A DNA stretch of 64,000 nucleotides from Otis tarda (GCA_026413225.1 CM048552.1:210627553-210691552), one strand, 5' to 3'. Counted from the first letter of the stretch, positions 25,246 through 37,688 are shown. Notes: a model not told the origin generated them from the letters alone. Numbers and translations: made by a program.

Positions 25246-28200
25246 TCTGATAGCACCATGGTGCTAATTTATTCTGATTAATTTTGGTTAATCTCAAGAG
25301 TAAAATAATTGTCAATGAAGATGCCACATTGTACCTACTTTTTCTTGAAATATGTCTTCCCATCTTCCTGCAAGGTCTGGAGAAAAGTTCTACCTTCTAG
25401 AAGAGTTTATAATAGGATTATAATCTGGGATTCATTTTATCTCTATTTATTTATTTTCTTCCCTATCATAATGCTCAGCCTTCAATTCATTAACATCACA
25501 AGGACAGTTTCTTCAGTGTTACGAAATATTTCTCAAAGCTAATACCTCTTCCTCTCAATATTTCTTATCCTGTTTGTTTCTCGTTTGAGGGCATCTGCAT
25601 GGGAGGTTATTGGAGCTTAGTTAGTTGTATAAATAAAGATGTTTATTAATCTGTCAGACAAATCCTTCATAGAAACATGGGTCTTAAGAGTTATGGAAAA
25701 AAAAAAAAGAAAAAAAAAGGGAAAAAAGGGAAAACAGAAAAAACTTTAAAAAGAGAAAAGAAGAAAGAAAAAAGAAAAAAGAAGAAAATATTTTGTTTCT
25801 GAATGACTGTGCAACTGATTTTGCTATCCATGAATATTAAAAATTAAATTATCTGCATGTTAATATAACTTTTTAGCTGAATGCTTAACTATTTTCAAAA
25901 TATCCTTTCTCCTTCTAATACCTATGCTTTTGCAAGGACTCAGAAGAACATGACATTGGCCAAAGTAATCATAATGACTATCAATTACTGGCCAAGATAA
26001 GATGGCAAAGAGCACGAGCGCTCTTAAAACGGGAGTTCCTGACACTCATAAGCATTTCAGAGGTCAGAGGGTTTTCTCTCATTCCTAGAACTTTGCTTGC
26101 CTCCAACCTGAGAAGCCACATCCCTTCTCTAGTATTCAAACTATCTGTGTGTGAAAGGACAGGAGCAATATTTTATCGTTAGAAAACAGACCAGTAGTAT
26201 GGATGGTGGCTACAATGTGATTTATGTGGGGTTTTGAGAAGGGAGAGAAGCGAGGGGAAGCCTCACAGATCTATGCCATCTACTTTGTTTAGTGTCTGTT
26301 CACAGTGCAAGTAAACAACCCAGGGTAACTGTGTACCCTTCTGAAAGCAAACACTGCTGAATTGGGATTCATGCACTGAATGCTCCATTGCAAATCTGTT
26401 TTTTTGCTATCAGAGAAAAAGCAAAGGCAAACTGCTACACGGGAATAATGACTTGATATCATCATCCCTTGGTTGTCTGTTGGGAAGGAGGGGTGAAATT
26501 AAACCTTTTCTGGCCATTAGGCACTCTGATGTGATATTGTGATGAGATTAAGACGGATGAGCAAATTCATAAATTAAAAAATGGATTGGTAGGTGATTAG
26601 ATTAGATTTTTTCTCCTCTTCCATCCCATCTCTCCCCTCCCCCTAGTGCCATCTTTGCATTTCATTTTTTCCTACTTTTATATATTCTTTTTTTTTTTCC
26701 CCTGTCTTTTGGAGTCTGTCTTTTTTTCCTTTCTAGAAAAAAAAAATCTTTAATTCTTCATTTATCACCCTTTTTGTTACACCTTCCTCTAAAAATCTTG
26801 GCTATTTTTGCTGCTGTTGTCACTGCTATTGCAAATGCATACTAATGAAATAAAGCTTGATTCTTTCCAATATTTACTTGATTCTAATAAACACACATTA
26901 CAAGACAGCTTATTGGTTTTGGAAGATTTATATTTTTTGCTTTTGTGACAACATTGCAAACAAAATTCCTCCCTGTCTTTTTGAAGGTGTTTAAAACAGA
27001 AAAGCCCACATGCTGAGACCTTGAGGTGTTTGAAGCTTCCCTTTCAAACCCCACTTCAGTCAGTTCTACTTTGTTGTCCTTTCCCTGACAGTTGCTTTCT
27101 TTTACTCCACATGCTGATCCATTTTTCTTTTATAGACTGCCGTGTTTTATTTTATTTCTTACTTTTCCTTGTCTCCTTTAAGAGTGTTCTTAAATTCTTT
27201 TTTTCTTTCTCCTTCCTCTCTTTGGTTTTAATCCTCACCTGTTAGTCCCTCAAACATTATTGTTTGTTTTTATGTTTACACTGTTTCTCTTCCAGAGAAG
27301 AGATGATCATCCAAATATTTTCATTACCTAGGATTAAGATAAGAAATTAAGAGAGAAAATAAAATGTAGCTGCATGCATGTAAACAACAATGTGGAAGAT
27401 TATCCAAACACTAAGTGTATAAGATGCATGTTTAAGACTAAAATAATTTTAAATATTCTCACTGTGAGAAACATCAGAAAGCAAGTGGATGTTTATAGAC
27501 TTGCTCACTCTCTTAAAGATAACAGTAAGTAATAACAATCTATTATAATTAACCATCAGAACAGAAAGAAATCAACTTTTTTTTTTTTTTTTTTTCTGAG
27601 GAACTTCTGAATCCCTTCAGGAAAAATACATAAGAGGACCTGTGAACAGGCATCTGTTGACCTCATTTGGTAAATCACAAGAAATACATTATAAGCTTTT
27701 GGATATGTGTTCAACTGGCAGAGATTCAGTCTGCTAACATGCCACATAGCTATAATTTGAGTGACAAAGGACAAAGAAATCATGTTTATCTTGCTTGAGA
27801 TACCTAAGGCTTGCTCTAGCAATCTGAAGTAGTGCTACTGGACATGTACAGCAACATACCTATCCCTGCTGAGTAACTAGATACTTATCTCTCAGCTAAA
27901 TTCAGTAAGAATGGAGAAAAGACATAATCTAAAAAGTTTCTTTGTCATTCTTAAGTCACATTTGGACCACAGCTGCAGCCAGTCTCCTTTCTCATTCTTT
28001 TTTTTACAACTGCACAAGCTTGTGCATTTTTCGTGTTCCGTGGCTCTCCTCAAGCAAGAATAGAGAGAAATTTTCCCAAATGTATCCCTTGCAAGAGATT
28101 ATACTGAGATATAATATCTCTTGGCCTAAATTCCCTAAAGTTGTGAAGAGCTAAGATCTTAGGTCCCCTTGCCTCCTGGCACTTACTACAGCCAGTCTGC

Positions 28201-28261
28201 AATTATAAAAAAAAAATCAGCTCTGAAGCACATTCTCTTAAAAGAGAGTTCAGCTTTTGGA
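25246..28261. other. Intergenic between the two TAS2R pseudogenes
   Basis: Contains the purine tract at 25695-25789, a pyrimidine-rich stretch at about 26606-26730, and a poly(T) run at 27577-27595. A weak TM7-like remnant of the preceding pseudogene may lie at 25460-25540. No other gene was seen. Confidence 0.5.
25695..25789 (+). repeat. Purine-only low-complexity tract
   Basis: About 95 bp of A with scattered G, interrupted by only one single C and one CTTT. It is an A-rich simple repeat that could form a triplex-like structure, with no other known role. Confidence 0.85.
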
Positions 28262-29095
28262 AAGTGAATGAAAACTCAGAAATCTATTAAAACATCTACT
28301 TATTTCCAGTCCCTTGGCCTACTGCACCTCATTGGTATGGAAGTGACTTGATTTGCTTTCCAGAGCCAGTGGGAAATGGTTAAAGTCGCAGGCTGGTCCT
28401 GTGGAAGCTTTCAGAAATACCTTGTTTTTCTTGCCGAATGTAGAAGAAAGCCTGCATGCACTACCATGTTAAGGGACAAGATGCTTAACAGTCTTTGGTT
28501 CACCTTCTGTTTGACTATCTTCACCTGCGTGAACATCTCTAGCTCCAAACTGCTCTTCTGAGCCAAACTGATAACCCTTGGATGATTCCCAGATTACACA
28601 TGGGAACAGTGTTTGTCTCTTCTGTCATTTCTTCTCATTGTACTTTGGCTTATTTTAACTTTTACTTTTTTACTTCAGTAATGAATCATCTCACAGACTT
28701 CAGGGTGGTAGACACTGAGGTTTCTCAGCTCTCCATATCATTCTGCTAAACACCATTGGGATGTTCTTCCCTTTCATAATTCCATTTTGATGTCATCTAC
28801 TCAGTTAATTATCTCTGTCTTCAGACTTATCAGAAGGAGGAGAGTGAAAGCCTTCAACTCCAGCAATTCCAGGACACACATGCATGTAAACATCATCCAA
28901 CTTTTGGCTTTTTCAGTGTCCCTGTATGTTCCTAGTTTTCTGTTTAAAATCACACTGCTGTTACTCAACTGCAGCAGCTAAATCTCTGAGATTACCTGTA
29001 TTGTCTTTAGGGATTACTGCTTCTTGTTTGAATACTCTATACTCCACTTGTGGCAAATCTAAAATGAACAATTGCTTCAGAGCATTGCATATCTT
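28262..29095 (+). pseudogene. TAS2R pseudogene 2 (nonsense and frameshift)
   Basis: TAS2R remnants run the expected full length. A loop-1/TM2-like segment (KTQKSIKTSTYFQSLGLL) lies near 28270-28325. A TM3 piece, NSLWFTFCLTIF, starts at 28487. A TM5/loop-3 piece, LIISVFRLIRRRR, starts at 28805, and a TM6 piece, HVNIIQLLAFSVSLYVPSF, at about 28883. A TM7 end with KSKMNNCFRALHI lies near 29052-29090. The distance from the TM3 LWF to the TM5 leucine is 312 bp against 321 bp in the intact gene, and TM5 to TM6 is exactly the same 78 bp, so the alignment is unlikely to be chance. TGA at 28559-28561 and a frame change between TM6 and TM7 kill it. The N-terminal 30 residues are not recognisable. Confidence 0.78.
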
Positions 29096-30723
29096 CCTTT
29101 CAGTCAGTCTAGTGCAGGAAATTCTTGTCCAGTGCTTTCCTCATTTTGAGGGGCAAATTCTGAGAAGAATGTGACATACATTAGGGCAAGTACAAACAGT
29201 AGGAAAGCCTCTGGTGCTGACCTTGTCCTTATACATTCATACTTCAAAGAAAAAGTCAGTGATACAAAGTATGAATAATTTAAAATTAGTGAATTACATT
29301 ACTTATTTTCTTCATTTATTTCTGAGGCATTAGCTAAATGTGATGATGATGAAGTCCTCTGTATCCTTTAAGCTTTCAGCTGAACAGACTGAAAGCTCTT
29401 GAGCTTTCAAGAGTTAAATTGCTAAATCTTACATGAAAGTATTGAGTCAAATAGCTCACACAAGGCACTTTTTCCACCCAGAGTATTGTGATTTCTTTTT
29501 TTTTTTTTATTATAGCTCATTATTTTAAAGTTGACAGCCAAAGCAGCATAGTTATCTATAAACCAACTTTCATCACTTCTTGAGAAAATAACTTTTTGCA
29601 TTGAATGGATGCTGTTGTGATCACATATCTTGCTGTCATGTGGCTTGATAACTGATGGCTTGCTGTGAACAGCCTATGAACTACTTCTAGTACCCGAGCT
29701 TCTTACAATGCATATTCACATACAATTTCAAACATTGTACATTCATAGAGCTGGTTGATCAGTCTTCATCCAAATACATTATTCAACAAACATTGCTATG
29801 GAATAGCTTATTTCCAGACTAAATTTAAAAGGAATTAAACTAGTTCTGATTCTCACAAGGTTTAGTAGGTTCTGTGAAAAAGCAGTGTAAATAGGGCAAG
29901 AGGGATTCATACCTTAGGTTCATCTCAGTTTAGATTTTTTATCTGTGGGACTTCTGATAATTCATTAACTATCTCTGTCCTTCATTGTCCTGAAGTAATA
30001 AAAAGCTTTTTATTCACCACTCTGAAGCTATTTGAAAACATTGTATAGAATTTGCTTTATAGATACAGAATATTTTATTTCTTATTTTTATTTTGTTCAC
30101 CTGCATTTCATAGCAGCAGATTTATTGTTAAATAAGCGTGCTTCAGCTCATGCCTGGAATGAAGTGATGTTGCTATACAAACAATTGATTTTCTTGTCTT
30201 CCAACAAAGTCTCCAGAGATCCTTGAAATTTAAACTTCTTTTGAGTGTTTTCTACATACATCAGGCAACATGAAAAACAGAACAAAACAAAACTGAAAAC
30301 AACCCACAAATAAATAAAACCTATGTGCTTCAACTATATATCTCAGTCTGGATGTGCTGCATATTTTCATATGTCAATTTTTTTTATGAAAACATGCACA
30401 GGAAAATTCAAATTTTAAAATAAAAATCTAAAAAGCTTGTGATATTTCCCTTCAATTAGTTATTTTCCATCTTTCAAGTTTCAGATGTTCAAAGACAGGA
30501 AAACTGAGATGAGAACATAATAAACAGATGGACTGACGGTACCTAAGAGTGGTGGTGGTAAATTATTGTTCTCCATGGTTCTCTGATGACTTCTGTTGTG
30601 CTCTGAAGATGTCCTATTTTATATGAAATTATATTGGGGTGAAAAGATCAGGGAGAGGATAGGTTCAAAAAGGAGGCTGACTGACTAAGCATCAGGAACA
30701 TCTCACTAGAACATTTCTGTAGA
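29096..30723. other. Intergenic, no gene recognised
   Basis: Unique AT-rich sequence with a poly(T) run near 29497-29508. Nothing further was recognised. Confidence 0.5.
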
Positions 30724-31069
30724 AGACTGAAAAAACCCCACTTGGAGTACTGCATCCAGCTCTGTGGCCTCTAACATAACAAGGATGTGGACCTGTTGGG
30801 GAGAGTCCAGAGGAGAGCCACGAAGATGATCAGAGGGCTGGAGGACCTCTCCCATGAGGACAGGCTGAGAGAGTTGGGGCTGTTCAGCCTGGAGAATAGG
30901 AGGCTCTGGGGACACCTTATAGTGGCCTTCCAGTACCTAAAAGGGGGCCTACAGGGAAGACGGGGAGAAATTCTTTAGCAGGGCCTGTTGTGATAGGATG
31001 AGGGGTAATAGTTCTAAAATAGAAGGAGGTAGATTCAGACTGGACATCAGGAAAATTTTCTTTACAATG
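30724..31069 (+). mobile_element. CR1 internal fragment lacking its 3' end
   Basis: It begins near AAAACCCCACTTGGAGTACTG and runs through the ORF2 region [17 protein letters not shown] and its neighbour, about 30810-30870. It stops abruptly after TTTACAATG at 31069, where other copies continue with AGAGTTGTAGAGCACTGG. The usual CR1 tail is absent. The loss is probably due to a later deletion or recombination, because CR1 copies start from the 3' end and are normally missing the 5' side instead. Confidence 0.88.
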
Positions 31070-34000
31070 TCATTATGGCGACATACACTGATGGAAACTC
31101 CACTTGCCATTACAGCTCTGAGCCTCTGAGAAATAAGTTCTTGTTCCCTAGAGTCAAACTCAACATGCATAGTAGGATACTGCATGGTCATGAGATTAGT
31201 CGTGTACACGTCTAATTCTTTTCTGGTGAGTAACATCAATTCTTCTTGTAGTCTGGTACAGCTTTTTTATTTTTTTTTTTTAGTCAGTGGAGTTATGGGT
31301 AGTTTTGCAAGAAGTTGGTTACACAGGGTGAGAAAGTGACTGTGATACAAATGGATTTGTGGGAGATGAGATAAAAGGACACGACAATGTTCTCTCTTTC
31401 CATATAAATAGCTTTTTTATTTTTTTTTGAGTCCAATTCTCTCTAGTAACTCCGAAAAAAAACAATTGGATTATATTTCCAGTTAATCCACAAAAGTTAT
31501 TTTTTATTACTTTTGATAGAGAAGTTGAGAATCTGTAGACTTTAGGTCAGCTAAGACAGAGCAAAATTTTCCATAAGCCTGTAGAGAAATGGGAGTGTTT
31601 AGTACAGCCTTGCAGAAAAGCACTATACTAGGGATACATAAACTTTGCTGAGGCTTAGTATTGTAGTGTAAATGAGAATCTCTCATATTGCTGATGTTGT
31701 GTAATTGTTCTTAATTGTAACTGCTAAAGTGGGCTACAAACAAAGTCTCTCCTTTGTTGTTATGTGTGAATATAAAAACCAAGAGAGAATTTTGGGAGGC
31801 AGAAGGTCCTTAGAAAACCTGGAGCACTAACAGAACAGGTTAAAACTTGAGTGGGAAAGTAGGAATTCTGAGTGAAACATTGACTGCTGTGAAAACAAAA
31901 TTCAAACAAACCAAAGAAGTAGCAGATTCCTATAGAAGACCTGAATTTATATTTCTTTTTCAGGTCAAAACAAAAAATGGTTTAAAAATCCAAGAATCTT
32001 CAAACTAAAAATTTGTGTTCTAGTACTCTTTTTCTTTTTCCTTTTTTTTTCCCCTTCATTAAATGCATCTATCATATATTCAAATACAGGAGAGAAAGAT
32101 GTGATAAGAAAAATCTGTGACCAAACTGTTTTGTTAATAATTTAGATTTCTAATTGCCTCATACACCTGTTGAGCTTTTAGATAACAGCTTTGTTTTCCA
32201 TGTTGTAGAGATAAGCCAGGTCACTGAGGTTTTAAAGGTGCTTCATCCTCCAGTATAAACTCACATCATTGCCAACAGGCAGATTCACTCAGTAAACTGG
32301 AGCTTGCAATCTCCTAGGTTCAAGTTTAATCCATCAAATTAGAGCTACTCTACCTGTACAACAGGTTCACAAAGTAAAACTCTATTGCTTACCTGCTTAA
32401 ACCAGTTTGCTATTTCATAATACCATTCTTTGTCAGATTCTGCAAGGAGGAAACGCAAAGACACATCTCCATTGTTAAAAGCCTATTGCAAAATCCATTC
32501 CTAATCTGTATTTTGCCTGCTTTTGGTTCAGCAAAAACAGAGCAAGACAAATAAGTAAAAGTCAAGTTATGTCTTCAGAAATTCAGGCTCTCTTAACAGC
32601 ATCACAGGCAGACGCTCATTATAGTTCATTTCCTTCTGGATATAGCTAGGGATTTGGGGATCAAGGCATCAAATGATGAGCATCTTGAGCATTCAATCCT
32701 TTTCACTTTCACCCCCCAAGTTAATTCCTTCATTCCCCATCTTTGAAAGTTGAATTTACATAATATCTGTGTTGAGAAACACTGCCCTCCAAGATTTAAA
32801 GATAGTTTTCTGTAGCATTCAGGCAATTTAAGATGTGCAACTGCCCACTGTAGAAATTGGTGCCAGTGGTTTAGTGGTTGTGCCTATGGTTTGACAATGA
32901 GTCTGATGCTTCACAGAGAGAAAACATGACCATTTCTGTGGTTAAGGCACTGAATTTTAGTGTGCCTTTGTCACAGATTTCTCATATTTCAGTGGGCTAC
33001 GTACAATCCTTTTTTATGGTTATCTATATGCAAATTCCCATCCAGTGACACATTGGCATTAGAAAAGCTTAGAAATCTTTTTCCTGATGTTTTTTCTGTC
33101 TGTAAAAGGGGACTATAGTACACCTGTACCTTTGAACAGAGTCAGGATAGGATCAAGTCCTGCAGAAAGCATCTACTTCCAGGTTTCTTGATCTGAGGTT
33201 AATATTTTCTAGACTTGCTCAGCCACATCAAGCCAATGCGGTGTTACTCCCCTTGCTTGATTTGTTTGGAAAATGAACCCGAAGCACCATATGTTGTGAT
33301 TATGCTATCAGCATCCACACTGTACAGTGGCAGTGGGCAGAAGCCTTCAAAGGTAAAGGAACAGAAAAACAGGGGCTGGTGGGTGAACTACAAAAAAGTT
33401 CTGGTCCTTATGAATGAACATCCACTTATGAAAGTATCAGATTCCTTTGTTTTCTTCATTCTAGTGCATAACAGATAGTTAGCTTATTTTTTTTTCCCTT
33501 GCTGTACTTGTGATATGGCTTACATCTATATTTCACAGTTATGGTTCCTTTTCTGTTTTATGTACAATGTGATCCATATCTCAGTGAGCAACACTAGAAT
33601 AAGACCATTTACTACTTACCAGATTCAACACACAGAAAAATAGCTTGACAAAAGTCCTGACATTGGGAAAGAAAGTGGTATTTTTGCCATAAACTTTAGA
33701 TAAGCCAAGACATTACTCTACATTTTGTCATCAATACCAACAAATCATACTTTTCTTTATAAAATGCTGTGACTTTCACACTTGTGAGCATAACACACAA
33801 GCTCCATTAATGTCATTTATATTCTGCGCAAACAAATCTGTGCAAATTACTGGAGCTGTGACAAATCACAGTAGCCAACAATCTGTCAATAATCTTTAGC
33901 CAAACTATATGTAATACATGACAGGGATCACACTGAATCAGAAATTAAACATATATTCAAATCTTTGAAAGATATCTTGTAGTCAAAAGTACTCAGTGAA

Positions 34001-35412
34001 TACTGTAATAGATTATTAATTTAGTAATTAATCTAATAACATGACTAATGAAGTAATATTGTCTTAAACGTTCCTTGAGAAATTTCACTTGTAGGTAAAA
34101 AAATTTCATAGCTACAAAGCATTTGGCTGAGAAATACGAAGGATGAAGAAATGTGTAAATGCAGTTATAAAATGGCTTATTAATTGATGACATTCTTAAA
34201 ATAAGTGTGTATGTACTCAGAGGCAAGTGAGAAAGCTGAATATCTTTTGTGATAGCTCACTTATCATGCAAAGGAAGGAGATTTGACTCTTCCCTGAATA
34301 GGTTAATTTTCATGTTTACCTGCATGTTTAGGGCACATTGGATTTTGTTCCTCTAGACAGAGAAAGTACTTCGGGCACCTGAGTACCATTGCTAGCTATT
34401 TTGCTGTCCTTACCACAGAAGAATTTTGAGGAAGAGCTTCAAGGGATTGCAGATGACCTAACCCGTAGGTCAAGTTGTCAAAAACATCTTTAAAGGTCAG
34501 TTCAGGATAGGCAACTGCTTCAGTTGCTCGCTGAACAATACAGGAAAGCAGGCATTAGTGTAGACTGGAAAGCAGGCATTAGTGTAGACTTAAAAGCAGC
34601 CCTGCATGGAGCATCCAGTGCAGCTCTGGATTAAACTCAGTCACTCCTTAAAAAAATACCTGCAGGATAACTTCTACGGTGCGGCTTCTTAAGGGATCAG
34701 ATATCCTCTGTTGTCTTTCAGCCAACGCAAAGGTGACATAAATCCTGTATCAGGTGCTAATTTGACAAAGGCAGTCAAGTGCATGGTTCAGAGCCGGAGC
34801 AAGCAGTGCTACTGTGTGTTCTATGGCAGTGCACAGACCCAGTATTAATCATTATGGATCCACAGTGTCAAGCTAACGCAAACAATACAAAGACAGAAAC
34901 ATATTTGCTTAAATAATTCCATAGATATTTCAAAGAAAACAGAAATGCAAGATAAGTTGCTAGTGTTACCTTCTCTTTTTGCTGCAAGACCAACATGAAT
35001 GTACTCCTGACCAAAATTTAATGGATGGAGTGATCTATTTTTAATAGCAGAGCAGAGCTTTTCATACTGACTGATTGTACTGAAAAGGGAAGAGAAAGGT
35101 CACAGATGTCATTTTGTGGTGAAAAGATGCAGAAGCTTATTCTAAGAGATGTCTAGCATGCATTAGTTTTCTTATCCTGTTGTTAGGTAGTTTGCTAATT
35201 CAATATGAAAGCTGCTTACATGATAATGCTCTGAAATTGTGTTATCAAACTCAGCTACTATTGTGGCAATAAGAACAAAATAGAAAAATAGAAAAGACAT
35301 TAAAGTCTGCCTTAACCTGATTAAAACCCTTGGGGGTAGTCCAAAACAATCACACACACTTCATTGTTCATCATGGGTCATATCAGGGTCTTGGACTAAG
35401 ATTTTACTGCAG
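31070..35412. other. Intergenic, mostly unique
   Basis: Two similar AGCTTTTTTATTTTTTTTT blocks occur about 150 bp apart near 31260 and 31410. A 24-bp tandem duplication lies at 34543-34590. A possible exon at 33213-33351 (AG before, GTAAAG after, open in one frame) could belong with the exon-like cluster that follows, but is not recognised. Confidence 0.45.
34543..34590. repeat. Perfect tandem duplication, two 24-bp units
   Basis: The unit GGAAAGCAGGCATTAGTGTA plus GACT occurs twice without any difference, at 34543-34566 and 34567-34590. Perfect identity points to a recent slippage or duplication event. Confidence 0.95.
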
Positions 35413-35607
35413 AATGTTATGAAAAAAAAGTACTTTGGAGGCTCAGTACCTCCTGTTCTAAATGAAATGGATATTTCTTCTTTTTACCCACTCCGTGGAG
35501 TAGTGCTGGTATCAACAAAGCGGAGAGTAGCTTGCATTGACACCACTCAGAGTTGCATTCTTATAAAGGAGGATGGTCATGTCCAGCCTGTGAAACTCTC
35601 TGTTCAG
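35413..35607 (+). CDS. Putative internal exon of an unrecognised gene
   Basis: A 195-bp segment, exactly 65 codons, is open from end to end. It is preceded by TTTTACTGCAG and followed by GTGTCTTTT, so it has splice-like borders with phase 0 on both sides. The translation includes YPLRGVVLVSTKRRVACIDT and then SCILIKEDGHVQPVKLSVQ, a mixed hydrophobic/polar pattern typical of a beta-rich extracellular domain. I do not recognise the family. It may join the blocks at 35755 and 36092, but the phase-0 reading of the next block has a stop, so the locus could be a decayed gene or a chance alignment of signals. Comparative or transcript data would decide. Confidence 0.33.
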
Positions 35608-35754
35608 GTGTCTTTTTTTTTTGTGTATATTCATGTCTGTAAGTACTTACAATAAAGTGAGGGCTGTGCTGCAACCTAGCATGATGCCAAGGATGCATGA
35701 TATAAAGCTATGTAGGGATGTTTAAGGATATAAAATCCGCTGGCATTGTTTTAG

Positions 35755-35944
35755 GATGGACAAGTCTGGACAGAATGTGATCACATTTGCATTATCTGTT
35801 AATGGTGGTCTTTGCGAAAAACTATTTTTAGAATCTCATCCAAGTGTTATCCCAGAAAGAACTGGTCAGTTGACTCCAAAAGAGAGCCTGGAAGTTGAAT
35901 GCAGACTGCCATGGCATCTGCATAATACCTGCATAATATCTTAA
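35755..35944 (+). other. Possible decayed exon
   Basis: A good acceptor-like TTGTTTTAG ends at 35754. In phase 0, which the preceding block would demand, the reading stops at TAA after 15 codons. One base further on, the frame is open for 62 codons (NVITFALSVNGGLCEKLF and onward). This could be a frameshifted exon of the same gene. No convincing donor site was seen. Confidence 0.2.
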
Positions 35945-36091
35945 ATTCTTCAGGAAAACCAGTCAGGAGAAGGGTTGAATTTTGATCTGTGGATTCTACT
36001 AGTGCTGAGTGTCTGACTTGGCCTGGACAGTGAGAAGAATTGTGTGGCATGGGAGACACAGGTCACATAGGAATATTCTTCCAATTATCAG

Positions 36092-36315
36092 GTCTTCTGA
36101 GGGACATGGAGTTAGCAAGTGTGTTACAGCCCTATATATCTCTAAGCCAGGAGCATAACCAAACTTACTTGGCTGCAATTTCCTTCCTTTGTGTTGTTGC
36201 AGCTGTTTGGGGAGCTGTTAGTTTCCTTGTTATTACGGTGAGTAAAACTTATTATGCTTCATTTATCCAGAAGCAGCAATTGCAGCCACCAGTGAAGGGT
36301 CAGGATGTTCTGTAG
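36092..36315 (+). CDS. Putative terminal exon with membrane segment
   Basis: After an acceptor-like CCAATTATCAG (ending 36091) the frame LLRDMELASVLQPYISL runs into a possible N-glycosylation site (NQT) and then a hydrophobic stretch of about 25 residues (36166-36240, ISFLCVVAAVWGAVSFLVIT at its core). A short basic tail (SKTYY...FIQKQQ) and TAG at 36313-36315 follow. The pattern is that of the C-terminus of a single-pass type I membrane protein. A strong donor-like ACG/GTGAGT at 36237/36238 lies at the end of the membrane segment, so an alternative is an internal exon. I do not recognise the protein. Confidence 0.33.
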
Positions 36316-37688
36316 CCACGTTTTGGATCCATAGTCTTTTAAACTTTATCATTGTGACAAAAAAAACCAAACAAACAAAGAAAACCAACAAAAAAAAAAA
36401 ACCTTATCTCAAAACAACAGATAAAAGCTTTTCCTAGTTATTTGCATATATCCTTCATGTACAAGAGGGTATGTACAATAATAACCAAACTCTGCTGCAG
36501 TGTGCCATAACCAGGAAAGGAGTTCAGGCAGTGGTGGAGAAAGCTGAAGGAAGCTGTTGGTTCTTCTTTTGATCTAACAATTGAACACATTTAACAATCA
36601 TACAAAATCTATATGTGCAGAGTACATATAGCCTGTCCTATGGTTAAGTAGCACTCTAGATTTATAGCCTGCAAGCCATTACCACACAAAATATCTGTAA
36701 TGTTACAAGTGGTGCCTATCCTCTTGTCATGTTCCCTGTCCTCTTCTCTACTCCTCCTTCTTTCCCTGGAGTATATCCACTTCAGACTTTAAAAAACCCA
36801 ACCAATCCCAAACAAAAAAAACGAAAACACCTTTGCTACTTCAGTCAGGTTTGGAGCTTTGAGCTTTTAGTCTGTTGGTTTTCTTTTAGATGAGTTTTTA
36901 ACTTCAGACCACAGGGACTGATGGGGCCATCATTTTGGGATCTCCCAGGAAACACTCATAGGAAGTAGTTTTCTTTCCCATCTCAATGTGTAGGGCACAT
37001 CTCCAATATAGTAATGTGATGGACAGGGAAGACTTAGTTTTCTCTTTCCTTTAAGTTTTAAGAAGTTATAATTTAAAAACAGAGCTGACAAGAAATTAAT
37101 GACTCAGGGTCCTATTTCTTCCCAACTCAGACTGTACCATGCTTCATATAAACTAACTGAGTTCCATTTTAAACCTTACTATTTTTATTTTTATTTCTAA
37201 TATAGTGGTTGGAAGCTTGTTCTAAAATCACATAGCTCATCTCCCTGTGGTTTATTCCATTGGCGCATCTGTAGAGTGGAATTATATCTCCACTTTGCCT
37301 TTTGTTTGCTAAATTAACAAAACAATCTCTTTTACTAATATTGAAGGGGCTTTCCAAACCCTGGCCTATGCTATTTCTCTCTTTATATACCAGTTTTTCT
37401 GGAATATGGTGATCAGGATGTTACCTGTGAGGACAATATCTATGACAAACACCTTGTTTTGTTTGTCTTCAGTTACATCTGCCTTTTCCTAACTTTGTTT
37501 CACTGACAATCTGTAAACTTTCCCCTTACTAGTCAGTATGATCTTTTTTCCTCCTCTGCAGTTGAACTGGTGAACAGATAGAAAAAGAAACAACAAAAAA
37601 AAACCCATTGCTTCTCATTGTTGGCCATCCTTGAAATTGCACTGCCAATTTTTTGCCATATTTATCAATCTAATCCTGAAATTGTGAC
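36316..37688. other. Intergenic, no gene recognised
   Basis: Unique AT-rich sequence with A-rich runs near 36359-36402. No repeat family or coding region was identified. Confidence 0.5.

Noticed and set aside
25246-25545. Extension of TAS2R pseudogene 1 to a TM7-like piece near 25460-25540
   Set aside because: The match is weak and would require about 180 extra bases between TM6 and TM7, so I left it outside the call.
31260-31430. Two AGCTTTTTTATTTT blocks as terminal repeats of a transposon
   Set aside because: They are poly(T)-dominated, in direct orientation and have no matching target duplication.
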